A DNA stretch of 64,000 bases from contig JADGDG010000006.1 in the NCBI GenBank assembly GCA_016744995.1, positions 186,001 to 250,000 of the forward strand, given 5' to 3'. Source of the stretch: Gammaproteobacteria bacterium (GTDB lineage Bacteria; Pseudomonadota; Gammaproteobacteria; GRL18). A program made the position numbers and the translations under genes. Positions 40,346 to 49,276 of the stretch are shown here, one piece after another. Each line of letters begins with the position of its first letter. Position 1 is the stretch's first letter. The notes beneath the pieces were generated by a model that saw nothing but the letters and a program-made list of their open reading frames with translations, was not told the DNA's origin and made no database searches.

Positions 40346-40428
40346 AGTAGACTCAGTTTTTATTAATTGGATTAATCAAAATATATTAAAAAATGGGTTA
40401 GCAGTCATTAAGAACTTTTCAAGGGTAT

Positions 40429-40833
40429 TTATTTTTTTGTTTCTAAAGTCGTATTTGAGGGGCTTTGAATCAATCGAGTCTCAGGATTTTTAGATGAGAG
40501 TCTAACGACCTTGGATTGACCACCGGGTGTGGTCACTTTGTATATCCATACGGTTTCGCTTTGAGATGCTATAGAAGGATCAGGAGGCTGTTTTTGAATA
40601 TTTTTTACAACAATATGATTGTTTAAAATCTGAAGAATTTTTACATTAGAATCAGGCAACATGTCGCCTGTTTTTAAGACTTGCAAGCCTCTGGTATGGT
40701 GTTTAATAACCACTTTTCCATCAAGCGGGGCAAGAGCCTGTACTGTATAATTTTCATAGTCAAAAGAAGAGGCTGGAGAACCATACCAGAAAAAACAAAT
40801 TCCTAGAGCAAACTTAAAAAATTTTTTCATCAT
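40429..40833 (-). CDS. Small exported protein, possible secretion-system accessory
   Basis: 134 residues with a signal peptide (ends near PASSF). The mature part has a beta-rich stretch, LAPLDGKVVIKHHTRGLQVLKTGDMLPDS, which resembles the homology region of GspC/PilP alignment proteins, then a Ser/Pro-rich tail. That resemblance is weak. It lies 83 bases before the giant gene on the same strand and 199 bases after the pseudopilins, so it probably opens a second transcription unit, small protein - giant protein - rhs - immunity. It could act as a periplasmic adaptor between cargo and secretin. Confidence 0.55.
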   Translation of the reverse strand: MMKKFFKFALGICFFWYGSPASSFDYENYTVQALAPLDGKVVIKHHTRGLQVLKTGDMLPDSNVKILQILNNHIVVKNIQKQPPDPSIASQSETVWIYKVTTPGGQSKVVRLSSKNPETRLIQSPSNTTLETKK

Positions 40834-40907
40834 ATCCGTATCAATTTATTTATCGTGTTTTTTTATACTATCACACCTTTTAGAACATGCAATGGTATTC
40901 CATACGG

Positions 40908-40930
40908 TTTGTAGGTGTTTTTCCTACAAA
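40908..40930. promoter_or_regulatory. Perfect inverted repeat upstream of the giant-protein unit
   Basis: TTTGTAGG-TGTTTTT-CCTACAAA: 8-base perfect arms, 75 bases upstream of the ATG at 40833 in the 199-base gap between the pseudopilin genes and the cargo genes. On the minus strand a weak promoter-like pair lies just downstream (TTGCAT, 16 bases, TAGTAT). The repeat is therefore well placed as an operator for the cargo unit. It could also act as a weak hairpin terminator for the pseudopilin operon. Confidence 0.4.
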
Positions 40931-41032
40931 AAGAAGAATTAAAAAGGACCAATCTCATTTTAACCGGAAAAACCCCTATATTTATTCTCTGATTTAATCA
41001 CTTAAATTTAGGAGTGTTATAAACTTAAGCAT

Positions 41033-41572
41033 CTATTGAATATTTATTTTGTTCTGAGAATGATTCAAATCAGAAGCTGGAAAAGCACGCTCAGTATGGT
41101 ATACAAAGCGCCATTGACTATAAGATTTCTTATTATCAAAGCCATCAATGTTGGGGGGGAAATTTGCCTGTTTTAAGGGTAAAGCCTGATAAGAACTGAC
41201 CACACCTATAATACGCCCATGTTCATTTAAGATCAGATCCCAATTTCTGTCATTTTTTAATACATGAGTATATTTTTGTCTGAGATGGTGTTTATTAGCA
41301 AATCGGGGATCATTCACCAGATCATTAAGGCTTTTGGGGTATTCACGACGTTTACCCTGAACATTATAATAAGATTCAATAGCCTTCATATAGGCCATAC
41401 CACGGAATAAATGTTCTTTCTCTTTTTCAGTTCGTGCTACATGAGAGGATAAAGTAGTCGTCACATTTAACACAATTCCTATGATCACAATAGACACAAG
41501 GACTAAAGTATAGGTGAACCCCTGATAAGCCCCCTGACCCCTTAGATTTTTAGCTGGAGATATCTTTATCAT
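41033..41572 (-). CDS. Minor pseudopilin-like protein lacking Glu5
   Basis: 179 residues from the ATG at 41572 (the frame is open further upstream, but that part overlaps gspG). A prepilin-like leader ends in AYQG, followed by FTYTLVLVSIVIIGIVLNV. This is a pseudopilin hydrophobic stem in which residue +5 is Leu instead of the usual Glu. The rest (YNVQGKRREYPKSLNDLV, GRIIGVVSSYQALPLK) matches my memory of a conserved 'type II secretion system protein' that accompanies cohesin-type secretins in betaproteobacterial clusters. Lack of Glu5 is typical of the tip pseudopilin GspK, so a tip role is plausible. It overlaps the preceding gene by 23 bases, which suggests translational coupling. Confidence 0.75.
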   Translation of the reverse strand: MIKISPAKNLRGQGAYQGFTYTLVLVSIVIIGIVLNVTTTLSSHVARTEKEKEHLFRGMAYMKAIESYYNVQGKRREYPKSLNDLVNDPRFANKHHLRQKYTHVLKNDRNWDLILNEHGRIIGVVSSYQALPLKQANFPPNIDGFDNKKSYSQWRFVYHTERAFPASDLNHSQNKINIQ

Positions 41573-41960
41573 CCTTATCTCCACCAGGTTTACCATCAGC
41601 ACCATATGAAATGATAATATAAGGCCGTCCATTTTCAGAGCGACGATAAAGATACTCATTACCCCATGGATCAAGTGGGATTGCTTTTTTTAGATAGGGT
41701 CCATTCCAGTTATTCACGCCAGAAGGTTTTTCTATAAGTGCACTCAACCCCTGCTGTGTTGAAGGAAACACCCCGGTGTCAACAAAGTAACTGTCAGTAG
41801 CTTTTTCCATATTTTTGATTTGAGCCGATGCCACGGATTGTTTGGCCGGATTAATTCGCTTATAGAGTGAAGGGCCAACTAATGCAGCCAAAAGTCCAAT
41901 TATGACAAGAACCACCAATAATTCCATCATAGTGAAACCAGTCATTTTATTTTTATTCAT
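41550..41960 (-). CDS. gspG: Major pseudopilin, GspG type
   Basis: 136 residues from the ATG at 41960, five bases after the previous stop. The leader MNKNKMTG is cleaved before FTMMELLVVLVIIGLLAALVG, with Glu at +5. The C-terminal part has the GspG hallmark: NNWNGPYLKKAIPLDPWGNEYLY, then a loop ending GADGKPGGDKDDKDI that resembles the calcium-binding tail of GspG. GspG is the main shaft subunit of the type II pseudopilus, assembled at the inner membrane after cleavage by a prepilin peptidase. No peptidase gene is present in the window. It is the best match to classical GspG of the four pseudopilins here. Confidence 0.9.
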   Translation of the reverse strand: MNKNKMTGFTMMELLVVLVIIGLLAALVGPSLYKRINPAKQSVASAQIKNMEKATDSYFVDTGVFPSTQQGLSALIEKPSGVNNWNGPYLKKAIPLDPWGNEYLYRRSENGRPYIIISYGADGKPGGDKDDKDISS

Positions 41961-41964
41961 GTTT

Positions 41965-42342
41965 TTACCATTCTTTGTAATTAATATTAGATTGAGAAAC
42001 CGCACCACTATGTATATCAGAAATACCTTCTTCATTTTCTGCTGGAACTTCTACCCAGGTTTCATGACTCTTTGTCAGTGGATCCTCTGGAATGGAGCGG
42101 ATGTATTTTTCACTGGCCAGTACCGACAGTTTTTCTGGGTAATGTCCTTTATCGGCATAATAATCATCGATGGCTTTTCTCATGACCAATAAATTTTCTT
42201 TTAAAGCTGATTCTTTAGCACTTTGAATCGAACGCAGCATTACCGGTGTCACCAGACTGGCTAGCAATGAAAGCAATGTCAGAACAACCATAAGTTCAAC
42301 TAAAGTGAATCCTGTTATCCTTTTCCATACCTTACCATTCAT
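41965..42342 (-). CDS. Pseudopilin, GspG-like
   Basis: 125 residues from the ATG at 42342. The leader MNGKVWKRITG precedes FTLVELMVVLTLLSLLASL, with Glu at +5. The later part (YYADKGHYPEKLSVLASEKYIRSIPEDPLT) resembles the GspG globular head, but the calcium loop is missing and the protein ends in NYKEW. The same YxEW ending occurs in the preceding pseudopilin, so the two look like diverged duplicates. It overlaps that gene by 11 bases and ends 4 bases before the next start, so the genes are tightly coupled. Confidence 0.85.
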   Translation of the reverse strand: MNGKVWKRITGFTLVELMVVLTLLSLLASLVTPVMLRSIQSAKESALKENLLVMRKAIDDYYADKGHYPEKLSVLASEKYIRSIPEDPLTKSHETWVEVPAENEEGISDIHSGAVSQSNINYKEW

Positions 42343-42832
42343 TATAATGAGTCCCATCCAGAGCCTGTTTCTCAGATTGAGAGTGAATATCATAGACATC
42401 ACTTCCACTCCATAAAAGGCTGTCCATATCATCTTGATAGCCTCTTATCTTCCAATGTTCTTCCAGAGATAAATCCTCAGTTGCAAAAGGATCTTCGGGG
42501 AGCCGTCTGAGATAACGTTTCTTTCCTCCCTTGATACCATTTTTTTCAACACCTTCAACCAGGATCATTAGAGAAACAGGATAACCATCCTCACTGGCTG
42601 CATCATCAAGGCGTGAAATCTTGCCAAACTTCCAGTCCTGATGAAACTCATCAATAGCATTTCTAACACCTCTTAAAACCGATCTCAACTCATATTCTTT
42701 ATTTCGGGTGATCACCAGATGTGAATAAGGCAAGGCAATGGATGCAAGAATAGATAAGATGGTCAGTGTGACCAACATTTCAATAAAGGTAAATCCTAGC
42801 CTTTTATTATTTAATTTTAATTTCAGAGACAT
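42332..42832 (-). CDS. Pseudopilin, GspG-like
   Basis: 166 residues. The leader MSLKLKLNNKRLG is cleaved before FTFIEMLVTLTILSILASI, with Glu at +5. The globular part has a GspG-like RRLPEDPFATEDLSLEEHW block, then HSQSEKQALDGTHYNEW. It starts inside the end of the secretin gene (26-base overlap) and is the first of four consecutive pseudopilins. Together with its neighbour it probably forms minor or alternative shaft subunits. Confidence 0.85.
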   Translation of the reverse strand: MSLKLKLNNKRLGFTFIEMLVTLTILSILASIALPYSHLVITRNKEYELRSVLRGVRNAIDEFHQDWKFGKISRLDDAASEDGYPVSLMILVEGVEKNGIKGGKKRYLRRLPEDPFATEDLSLEEHWKIRGYQDDMDSLLWSGSDVYDIHSQSEKQALDGTHYNEW

Positions 42833-45053
42833 TTGATTCTATTGTTATTTTTTGGCCAGACAAACTATAAGCCTCTTGAGTTTTAAGCACTAAAAACGAA
42901 TCTCCCTGTTTATTTCCCTTGAAAGTTAACGAAGCAAACAATTCATGATTTGTTTTAAGAGATTGATGAATATCAACAGAACGAATACTCAACTTCCCTT
43001 TTTGTTGCACTATTTCAATATTTTTGTTATCAGAATCAACAAATGAAACAATATCTGGATTATACATGAGCTCAAATTTTATATTGTCAACACCATATTC
43101 TTTGGCATTATTAAGTTCTAAATTAATATTAAATGGCTGATCATTATTTTTATCATATTGCGTTTTTGAAAAATTCAAATGGGTATTTCTGGAAATCAGT
43201 TTTCCACCACCTGAGGCCACTTCGTTCACCTTAAGACTTTTCATTGATTTTGGTATTAAATTAATATTATTTTTATTTAATGAATTCTTTTTTGATAATT
43301 TTTTAACAGGTTTCTTAAATGAATTATTTTCAACTTCATCAAAGATAAGAGTGGCATATTTCTTTTTGGTACCCGAGTGAAATTGCTGCAAATTTCCTTT
43401 GGAAACATTCCAACTTCGAAGAATTCTAGGGGCAATAGTTAATAAAATATCTGTTTGTTTGCTGGAACCTTCAGATGAGGCAAATAATTTATTGAATAAA
43501 GTAACTTCACCAAGGCCAGGCAACTTATTCTGAGTATTTGTAATTTCATCTTTTATTAACCCGCCCAGTATTGCCGTTTCGCCGTCACGCAACAGCATAA
43601 TAGTTTCAGCTTTACGAGTACCAATTCGATACGCTGGGTTATCTAATGTGCCCAGATTTTCTCCTAAGACACTCACTTCCAAGGATAACTTTATCTTAGT
43701 TGAGTTATCATAGTTAACAATAGGTTCCACCACCAGTTTGATTCCAATGTCTTTGTATTCATACAATGTTCGGATTTGCCCGGTTGATTCTGTAACTGTT
43801 GAAGACTGTAAAGGAATTTTGTCGCCGATATGAATGGATGCTTTTTTTCCAGATAGCACTCTTATTTTTGGATTAGCTAATGTTTTAGCATCCACATTTT
43901 GTTTAAAAAAATTAATTGAAACAGATGGTAATGTTAAGGTCGCTGTATCACGGATCGCATCACCAATCGAGCCTCCCAGCGGGATGGGATCAGGTATTCT
44001 GATCAATGCTTTATAACTGCCATAATCAACACCCAAACGTTCCGCTTTGGTACGATTCACTTCAAGAATTTCAACTTCCATTAAGACTTCTGCAGATTTT
44101 GTATCATTAAGAGAGACTAAACGATTGACAATATTAATTACATTCTTTTTTTCCCGAAGATGAAACGAATTCATACTTTCATTGATAACAACTTTATCAA
44201 GCGGAACAATACCTTTTAAAACTTTAACCATGTCATTTGCTGAAATGGAATTAAGATGATAAGTTTTTATAATATATTCTTCATATTGACCTCGTTTATC
44301 CGAGGTATCCTGAGCGATCAATAGTGTCTTAGAACCAACACGCTGATAAAATGTATTGGTGGTGGTTAGCATCAACTCCAGCGCTTGAATAAAGGTCATA
44401 TCTTTGGCAAATAAGGTAATTTGAGTATTTTTTACGCTGTCATCAAAAACCACATTGATATCAAATGATTTAGCTATGAACTCAAAAGCAGTACGAATGT
44501 CTGTATTGTTGAAATTTAATGAGATCAGCTCTTTTGAGTCAAATATTGTTGAACGCTGCTTTTTTTGTATCGCAGTATTTAGACGTTTTATTGCCGCTTT
44601 TGAAGCATTATGTTCGGAGTCGGCATATAGAACCCGTTTGTAAGTTTTTAGAGATTCGTTTAAGTTGCCACTGCGTTCTAACAACTGTGCTTCTTGAAAG
44701 AGCAATAATGCTTTTTCTTTTGCTAATACTTCATTAAGAACTTTGGTCAGTTTTGCATGATTTGGAAAAGCAGACAACCCAAACTGAAATTGCTCAATGG
44801 CTTCTGGATCTCTGTTTTCACTTAGATATAACATCCCCTTTTTATAATAATAATCAGCCGCTTTGAGCTCTGTTTGTCTCAGTTTTGATTTAACCCCCAC
44901 ATCATTTGGATTTTTTTCAAACATCATTCGGTAGTGCAATACAGCATCTAACCAGTTATCATCAATTATATGCTTTTCTGCGTCCCCAACTTTAATCGAT
45001 GAGCAAGACAGAAGAAAGAGCATTAATAAATAAACAAAATACTTCACATACAT
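42807..45053 (-). CDS. Lipoprotein secretin with TPR and cohesin-like domains
   Basis: 748 residues. A lipobox (LLSC, about 14-17) marks it as a lipoprotein. Order: TPR-like helical repeats (about 25-165); an STN/N0-like domain (ISLNFNNTDIRTAFEFIAKSFDINVVFDD, about 178-206); an N-domain (IKTYHLNSISANDMVKVLKGIV); the secretin barrel (about 325-560, with VPG-type LPGLGEV, DILLTIAPRI at the end); a linker; and a C-terminal beta domain (about 625-748) resembling cohesin modules (FNINLELNNAKEYGVDNIKFELMYNPDIVSFV). Secretins form the outer-membrane channel. The lipobox suggests self-targeting without a pilotin. The MshL/PilQ/GspD families lack a cohesin tail, so this is a distinct branch. Start chosen at the ATG five bases after the previous stop. 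Confidence 0.9.
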   Translation of the reverse strand: MYVKYFVYLLMLFLLSCSSIKVGDAEKHIIDDNWLDAVLHYRMMFEKNPNDVGVKSKLRQTELKAADYYYKKGMLYLSENRDPEAIEQFQFGLSAFPNHAKLTKVLNEVLAKEKALLLFQEAQLLERSGNLNESLKTYKRVLYADSEHNASKAAIKRLNTAIQKKQRSTIFDSKELISLNFNNTDIRTAFEFIAKSFDINVVFDDSVKNTQITLFAKDMTFIQALELMLTTTNTFYQRVGSKTLLIAQDTSDKRGQYEEYIIKTYHLNSISANDMVKVLKGIVPLDKVVINESMNSFHLREKKNVINIVNRLVSLNDTKSAEVLMEVEILEVNRTKAERLGVDYGSYKALIRIPDPIPLGGSIGDAIRDTATLTLPSVSINFFKQNVDAKTLANPKIRVLSGKKASIHIGDKIPLQSSTVTESTGQIRTLYEYKDIGIKLVVEPIVNYDNSTKIKLSLEVSVLGENLGTLDNPAYRIGTRKAETIMLLRDGETAILGGLIKDEITNTQNKLPGLGEVTLFNKLFASSEGSSKQTDILLTIAPRILRSWNVSKGNLQQFHSGTKKKYATLIFDEVENNSFKKPVKKLSKKNSLNKNNINLIPKSMKSLKVNEVASGGGKLISRNTHLNFSKTQYDKNNDQPFNINLELNNAKEYGVDNIKFELMYNPDIVSFVDSDNKNIEIVQQKGKLSIRSVDIHQSLKTNHELFASLTFKGNKQGDSFLVLKTQEAYSLSGQKITIESNVSEIKIK

Positions 45054-45058
45054 ATCAA

Positions 45059-45586
45059 TTATTCACTTCTCATTGTTATTACTTTTGTTATTTTATAATT
45101 ATCATTTGTCAGTTCAATAGTATCAACACCAATTTGAGCAATTACAAACACATCACGATAAGTACTATTTTTTTTAACAATTTCAGTTTCATCTTTATAA
45201 CGAATAAGTGCATTTAACTGATTTGATTTTTTTATCACACCTAGAAGTTCAACATCATTAAGCATTGAGATAAAGGATTTTTTTTTCTTTTCATGCTCAG
45301 ACACTTCATTTTTTTTAATTACTTTCGGTTGAGACTTTATTTTTTTTGGCTTCATCAACCGTGGGTCAACTGCACTTGCCAAATTAAAGATATTTCGTCT
45401 TTTATAGAGCTGGTTATAATTTACTGAAACATCATATCTTTGGATCTTAAAATCATCTTTATTAAATGCCAATGGAGTTTTTTTAGAAATTTTATCTACC
45501 TCCGTAGAACCATCTGACCAATTGATATAATAGTTGGCTAGAAGTAAAACCATAATAAGTACTGAGATAAATATTTTTTTCATCAT
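45059..45586 (-). CDS. GspC/PilP-like inner-membrane periplasmic protein
   Basis: 175 residues: one N-terminal membrane helix (ISVLIMVLLLANYY), a lysine-rich linker, then a beta-rich C-terminal part (VELLGVIKKSNQLNALIRYKDETEIV) with the layout of the homology region of GspC or of PilP. An NLF-like motif (RRNIFNLA) precedes the linker, as in GspC. These proteins couple the inner-membrane assembly platform to the secretin. Its ATG overlaps the stop of the PilO-like gene and it lies directly before the secretin gene. Confidence 0.7.
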   Translation of the reverse strand: MMKKIFISVLIMVLLLANYYINWSDGSTEVDKISKKTPLAFNKDDFKIQRYDVSVNYNQLYKRRNIFNLASAVDPRLMKPKKIKSQPKVIKKNEVSEHEKKKKSFISMLNDVELLGVIKKSNQLNALIRYKDETEIVKKNSTYRDVFVIAQIGVDTIELTNDNYKITKVITMRSE

Positions 45587-46116
45587 GAAGAGCGACCTTC
45601 GACGACGGTGACTAATTTTAAACTCGTGGTTAATTGATTATTTTTCTTTCTTCTGGTTTTTAAACTACTAACATAAGTCCAGGTACTTCCACGTTGAATG
45701 GCAAAAAGAAAACTTTTCAGTGACTGATATGATGAATTTATTGTGATTTTTATTGTCATAAATTGAAAGTTATCTTTTTTTATAATCGCATCATAATCCT
45801 GACTTACAATGGTCAATTTATATTTTTTAGACAATGATGAGATATTATTCAGCAGTTGAAGTTGAACATTTTTTACTGATAACAACTGATCAATTTGCCT
45901 GATTTCAGGCAGCACTTTAGAGTAAGCATTGGAAACTTCAGTCAGGCTCATCATTTTAAATAGTTCTTGTTTCGTTTGTTCTGTCTGTTTGACAATGTGG
46001 CTATAGCGTTCAGATTCTGGCAGCCATAATTGTTGATAGACATAGCCACTGGAAAACAAAGAAAATAATGCGAGCAGACAGAAAAACAATAATATTTGAT
46101 GTTTAAAAACAATCAT
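45583..46116 (-). CDS. PilO/GspM-like inner-membrane protein
   Basis: 177 residues: an N-terminal membrane helix (HQILLFFCLLALFSLFSSGYV), a coiled-coil segment, then a small alpha/beta ferredoxin-like domain (QFMTIKITINSSYQSLKSFLFAIQRG), as in PilO and GspM. Its place between a PilN-like and a PilP/GspC-like protein supports this. It would be part of the inner-membrane alignment complex of a type IV pilus-like machine. Confidence 0.75.
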   Translation of the reverse strand: MIVFKHQILLFFCLLALFSLFSSGYVYQQLWLPESERYSHIVKQTEQTKQELFKMMSLTEVSNAYSKVLPEIRQIDQLLSVKNVQLQLLNNISSLSKKYKLTIVSQDYDAIIKKDNFQFMTIKITINSSYQSLKSFLFAIQRGSTWTYVSSLKTRRKKNNQLTTSLKLVTVVEGRSS

Positions 46117-46132
46117 TTAGTTTGCCATCATG

Positions 46133-46669
46133 CTAGTGTATTGAATATAATATCTCATAAATAAATCCCTTTTTATTTCCTTTTTTTTGTGACATTTGTT
46201 TAACCAGAGAGACTTCGGTGAAAACAATAGATTTTTTCATTTTTGTTAAAACTTCTGATAAACGTTGTTGATTTTCATCATAGATTCGAATCGTACCGCC
46301 TGATTCAATCCTTTCATAGCCCATCATTTCGATAAAACTATGCTTTGACAACATTTTTTCCAATTCAATCATCATTTTTAGTATCGCTAAGTCTTTATCC
46401 ACTTGAAGTTTATTAATTTTTATAATTTTATCTTTAAGTTCAGTTAATTTTTCAACTGACACCTGTTCCAATTGACTGAAATCAGAATGACTTTTTTTAT
46501 AATCAATCAATTCATGATTCAGTTGAACAATATCTTTTTGTTTTGTAGCAATATCTGAAAATAACAAAATAATAAAAAATATCATTACAACAATAAATAT
46601 TATTAATCCATACAAATAGAAGTTCATTTTTATAAAATGACAGTTTGTAAAACTAGTTGTTAACTTCAT
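46133..46669 (-). CDS. PilN/GspL C-terminal-like inner-membrane protein
   Basis: 178 residues: one N-terminal membrane helix (YGLIIFIVVMIFFIILLFS, about 19-37), a coiled coil (about 40-100), and a C-terminal ferredoxin-like region. Its start overlaps the end of the PilM-like gene (ATGA), the usual pilM-pilN arrangement. It would bind the PilM-like protein at the cytoplasmic face and pair with the PilO-like protein in the periplasm. Confidence 0.72.
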   Translation of the reverse strand: MKLTTSFTNCHFIKMNFYLYGLIIFIVVMIFFIILLFSDIATKQKDIVQLNHELIDYKKSHSDFSQLEQVSVEKLTELKDKIIKINKLQVDKDLAILKMMIELEKMLSKHSFIEMMGYERIESGGTIRIYDENQQRLSEVLTKMKKSIVFTEVSLVKQMSQKKGNKKGFIYEILYSIH

Positions 46670-47589
46670 ACTTGATTGGCAGCAATGACTGCGGATTGTA
46701 TTATTGGATAATGCTCATGTTTTATATCTTGCATAGGAAGTGTATCTTTAATTATTTTTTTATTCAGTTTGTGATCCAAATTATCTTTAACCTGTTCAGA
46801 TAAAGGACAATGCCCAACCAATATTATATCTTCAATGGAATGGCTGCTGTTTTCATAAAGGTATGAACGGATAATTCGCTCAATTTCCTGACTAATAAGT
46901 TGTGCACTCTCATTAGAAGAATTATGCCTCTGTGTTCGAATAACACTGATTTGAAATTCATTGTCAACTAATTCTAAACTCCAATAGGTTTTATAGATGG
47001 CAATAATTCCCATACTTCTTTGAAAATGGCTGTATTTATTCTCCATGTAGTTATGCAGATTAATTGCATACGGTTTTATAGTGCAAATTGATTCCTGATA
47101 ATCTGAGAATAAGTCATTAATTGCATCCAAATTATTTTTTTCAATTGCACTCACCAGTAACTGGTATTTATTGTCTTTAAACCCAACTTTTTCATATTCA
47201 ATTATAAAGGCAAGTGCATCATCAACTTTTAACTCCCTCCTAAAACGCCATTCAACTAATGCATTCAGGTCGGAATGCTTTTCTGGTAATTGATCAAATT
47301 CCATCATATATAACACAAATAATGAATCGGGTAATACCACATTAACTTTATTTTTAATACTTTTTAAATCTTCAGTTATACTCTTATCAAATAGCTTGTC
47401 CAGATCTAATTGAGCATTATTTTCACCCTCATTATTTAATATTTCACCGCAGAGTATGTAATGAGAGCTATATACTTTTGTCTTTCCAAAAGGAGAGTGA
47501 TTTACCACGATGGAGATATAATCATCACCCACTTCAACACCAATACTTTTTTTCTCTCTGATTAGAAGTTTGGCTAACAGGTTATTCAT
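46666..47589 (-). CDS. PilM/GspL-like actin-fold protein
   Basis: 308 residues from the ATG at 47589, 8 bases inside the gspE end; the frame is open further upstream, but that part overlaps gspE. The start GVEVGDDYISIVVNH matches the first strand and loop of the PilM/GspL actin-like fold, and SLFVLYMMEFDQLPEKHSDLNALVEWRFRRELK resembles the part that contacts the ATPase. It has no membrane helix and so is the cytoplasmic PilM-type protein rather than a full GspL. It links the ATPase to the inner-membrane PilN-like protein. Confidence 0.75.
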   Translation of the reverse strand: MNNLLAKLLIREKKSIGVEVGDDYISIVVNHSPFGKTKVYSSHYILCGEILNNEGENNAQLDLDKLFDKSITEDLKSIKNKVNVVLPDSLFVLYMMEFDQLPEKHSDLNALVEWRFRRELKVDDALAFIIEYEKVGFKDNKYQLLVSAIEKNNLDAINDLFSDYQESICTIKPYAINLHNYMENKYSHFQRSMGIIAIYKTYWSLELVDNEFQISVIRTQRHNSSNESAQLISQEIERIIRSYLYENSSHSIEDIILVGHCPLSEQVKDNLDHKLNKKIIKDTLPMQDIKHEHYPIIQSAVIAANQV

Positions 47590-49276
47590 GGAAGGTGACC
47601 CGATTAATCTCATTGAGGGATGTAATACCATGTTTGATCAGTTCTATCGCAGATTCACGTAATGAAAGCATGCCATTTTCCAATGCAAATTTATGGATCT
47701 CATGAGATGGTTTTTTATTTAATATCATCTCTTTGATCTCATCAGTCATATAAAGCAATTCAGTGATGACATTCCTGCCTTTATAGCCTGTATAATTGCA
47801 ATAATCACACCCCTTTGCTTCATAATAAATGATTGAAGTATCTTTAATTTCTTCTGAAAAAGACTGCGTTTCCTGTTTGCAGTTTTCACATAGTTTTCGA
47901 ACCAGTCGTTGCGCTAACACGCAGTTGAGTGAGGTAACAAAATCAAATGTATCGACACCCATATGATTAAAGCGTGAAATCACATCAACTGCATTATTAG
48001 CATGCACAGTGGACAGTACTAAATGCCCTGTTAATGCTGATTGAACGGCTATTTTTGCCGTTTCAATATCTCTAATTTCTCCAACCATAATTTTATCCGG
48101 ATCATGCCTCAGCATTGAACGCAGTCCTTTTGCAAAAGTCAGCTCTTTTTTTTCATTAACTGCAATTTGAACAATTCCATCAAGTTGATATTCTACGGGA
48201 TCTTCAATAGTAATAATTTTTTGATCACCGCTATTAAGCTCCATAAGGGAAGAATAGAGTGTCGTGGTTTTTCCACTGCCGGTAGGCCCAGTGATCAGTA
48301 TCAGACCATAGGGCTCATGTATGCTTTTTATAAATTTATCATATTCATTTTTTGGCATCCCAATAGATGCCAGTTTCATTCCCTGGCTTCCTTGAACAAA
48401 AGAGGATTTGTCTAAAACTCGAATAACGACATCTTCACCATAACTGCCCGGCAATATCGATACCCTAAAATCAATATCATGGTTTTTAAATCGAATTTTA
48501 AAGCGCCCATCCTGAGGAATGCGTTTTTCTGCAATATCTAATTCAGACATTACTTTTATGCGTGCAATTAAACTACTATGATGCTTCTTATCTAATGTTT
48601 CTACAGCTGGATAGAGTACACCATCAATCCGGTATTTTATGACTATTCCTTGTTCATAAACTTCAAAATGAATATCACTGGCATTCTTTTGTAATGCTGC
48701 AACTAAGATACTATTAATTAATTTGACAACCCCCTGACTGGTGTCATCCAAAGAGTCAAGTCGAATGCATTTTTCATCTCCTGCTGCATCTTCAACAACC
48801 ATCATCATTTCAAAATCCTTTGAAACGCCCTTTAATAGTTGAGATTCCCCTTCACTTCTCTTGAGAAAATCCATTATTTCATTTGCGCATGCCACGCAAA
48901 GATGAATTTCCCTTCCAGTTAAAAATTCAAAAAGCGATAAAATTTTTAAATCGTAGGGGTTTGAAACGGCAAGAAGTAACTGGTTCTGTTCAAGGCTGAC
49001 TGGGGCAGCCATGTATTGATACAAGAGATCAATCGGAATTTCTGAAAAAACTTCAGTATCAGGCTTAAGATGTTCCAGTGAAAAATATTCAAGACCACTT
49101 TGTTCAGCCAACACTTGAGATAATTCCAGTGATGAAATATGTTTATTCTCAACAAGGTACTGTCCAATGGGCTGAACGTCACACTCTTTAAGAAATCCAT
49201 CAACCTTGCTGGATGTTAATACTCCACGTCTACTTAGAATTTCACCAATGAGTTGGTGCTTGAAAGGATGACTCAT
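47582..49276 (-). CDS. gspE: GspE/PilB/MshE-type assembly ATPase
   Basis: 564 residues. The N-terminal 130 residues look like an MshEN domain (IGEILSRRGVLTSS, IGQYLVENKHIS, LAEQSGLEYFSL), which in MshE binds cyclic di-GMP. The ATPase core has Walker A GPTGSGKTTTLYS (about 330), an Asp box, Walker B IMVGEIRDIETA and a His box (LVLSTVHANN). A four-cysteine zinc site follows (CENCKQET... CDYCNYTGY). It powers pseudopilus assembly at the cytoplasmic face. It overlaps gspF by four bases. If the N-terminal domain does bind cyclic di-GMP, the adjacent HD-GYP phosphodiesterase RpfG could influence it; that is inference. Confidence 0.93.
   Translation of the reverse strand: MSHPFKHQLIGEILSRRGVLTSSKVDGFLKECDVQPIGQYLVENKHISSLELSQVLAEQSGLEYFSLEHLKPDTEVFSEIPIDLLYQYMAAPVSLEQNQLLLAVSNPYDLKILSLFEFLTGREIHLCVACANEIMDFLKRSEGESQLLKGVSKDFEMMMVVEDAAGDEKCIRLDSLDDTSQGVVKLINSILVAALQKNASDIHFEVYEQGIVIKYRIDGVLYPAVETLDKKHHSSLIARIKVMSELDIAEKRIPQDGRFKIRFKNHDIDFRVSILPGSYGEDVVIRVLDKSSFVQGSQGMKLASIGMPKNEYDKFIKSIHEPYGLILITGPTGSGKTTTLYSSLMELNSGDQKIITIEDPVEYQLDGIVQIAVNEKKELTFAKGLRSMLRHDPDKIMVGEIRDIETAKIAVQSALTGHLVLSTVHANNAVDVISRFNHMGVDTFDFVTSLNCVLAQRLVRKLCENCKQETQSFSEEIKDTSIIYYEAKGCDYCNYTGYKGRNVITELLYMTDEIKEMILNKKPSHEIHKFALENGMLSLRESAIELIKHGITSLNEINRVTFHE

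Noticed and set aside
42807-45053. Classical GspD or PilQ
   Set aside because: The TPR start, lipobox and cohesin-like end do not fit either family, although the secretin barrel is clear.
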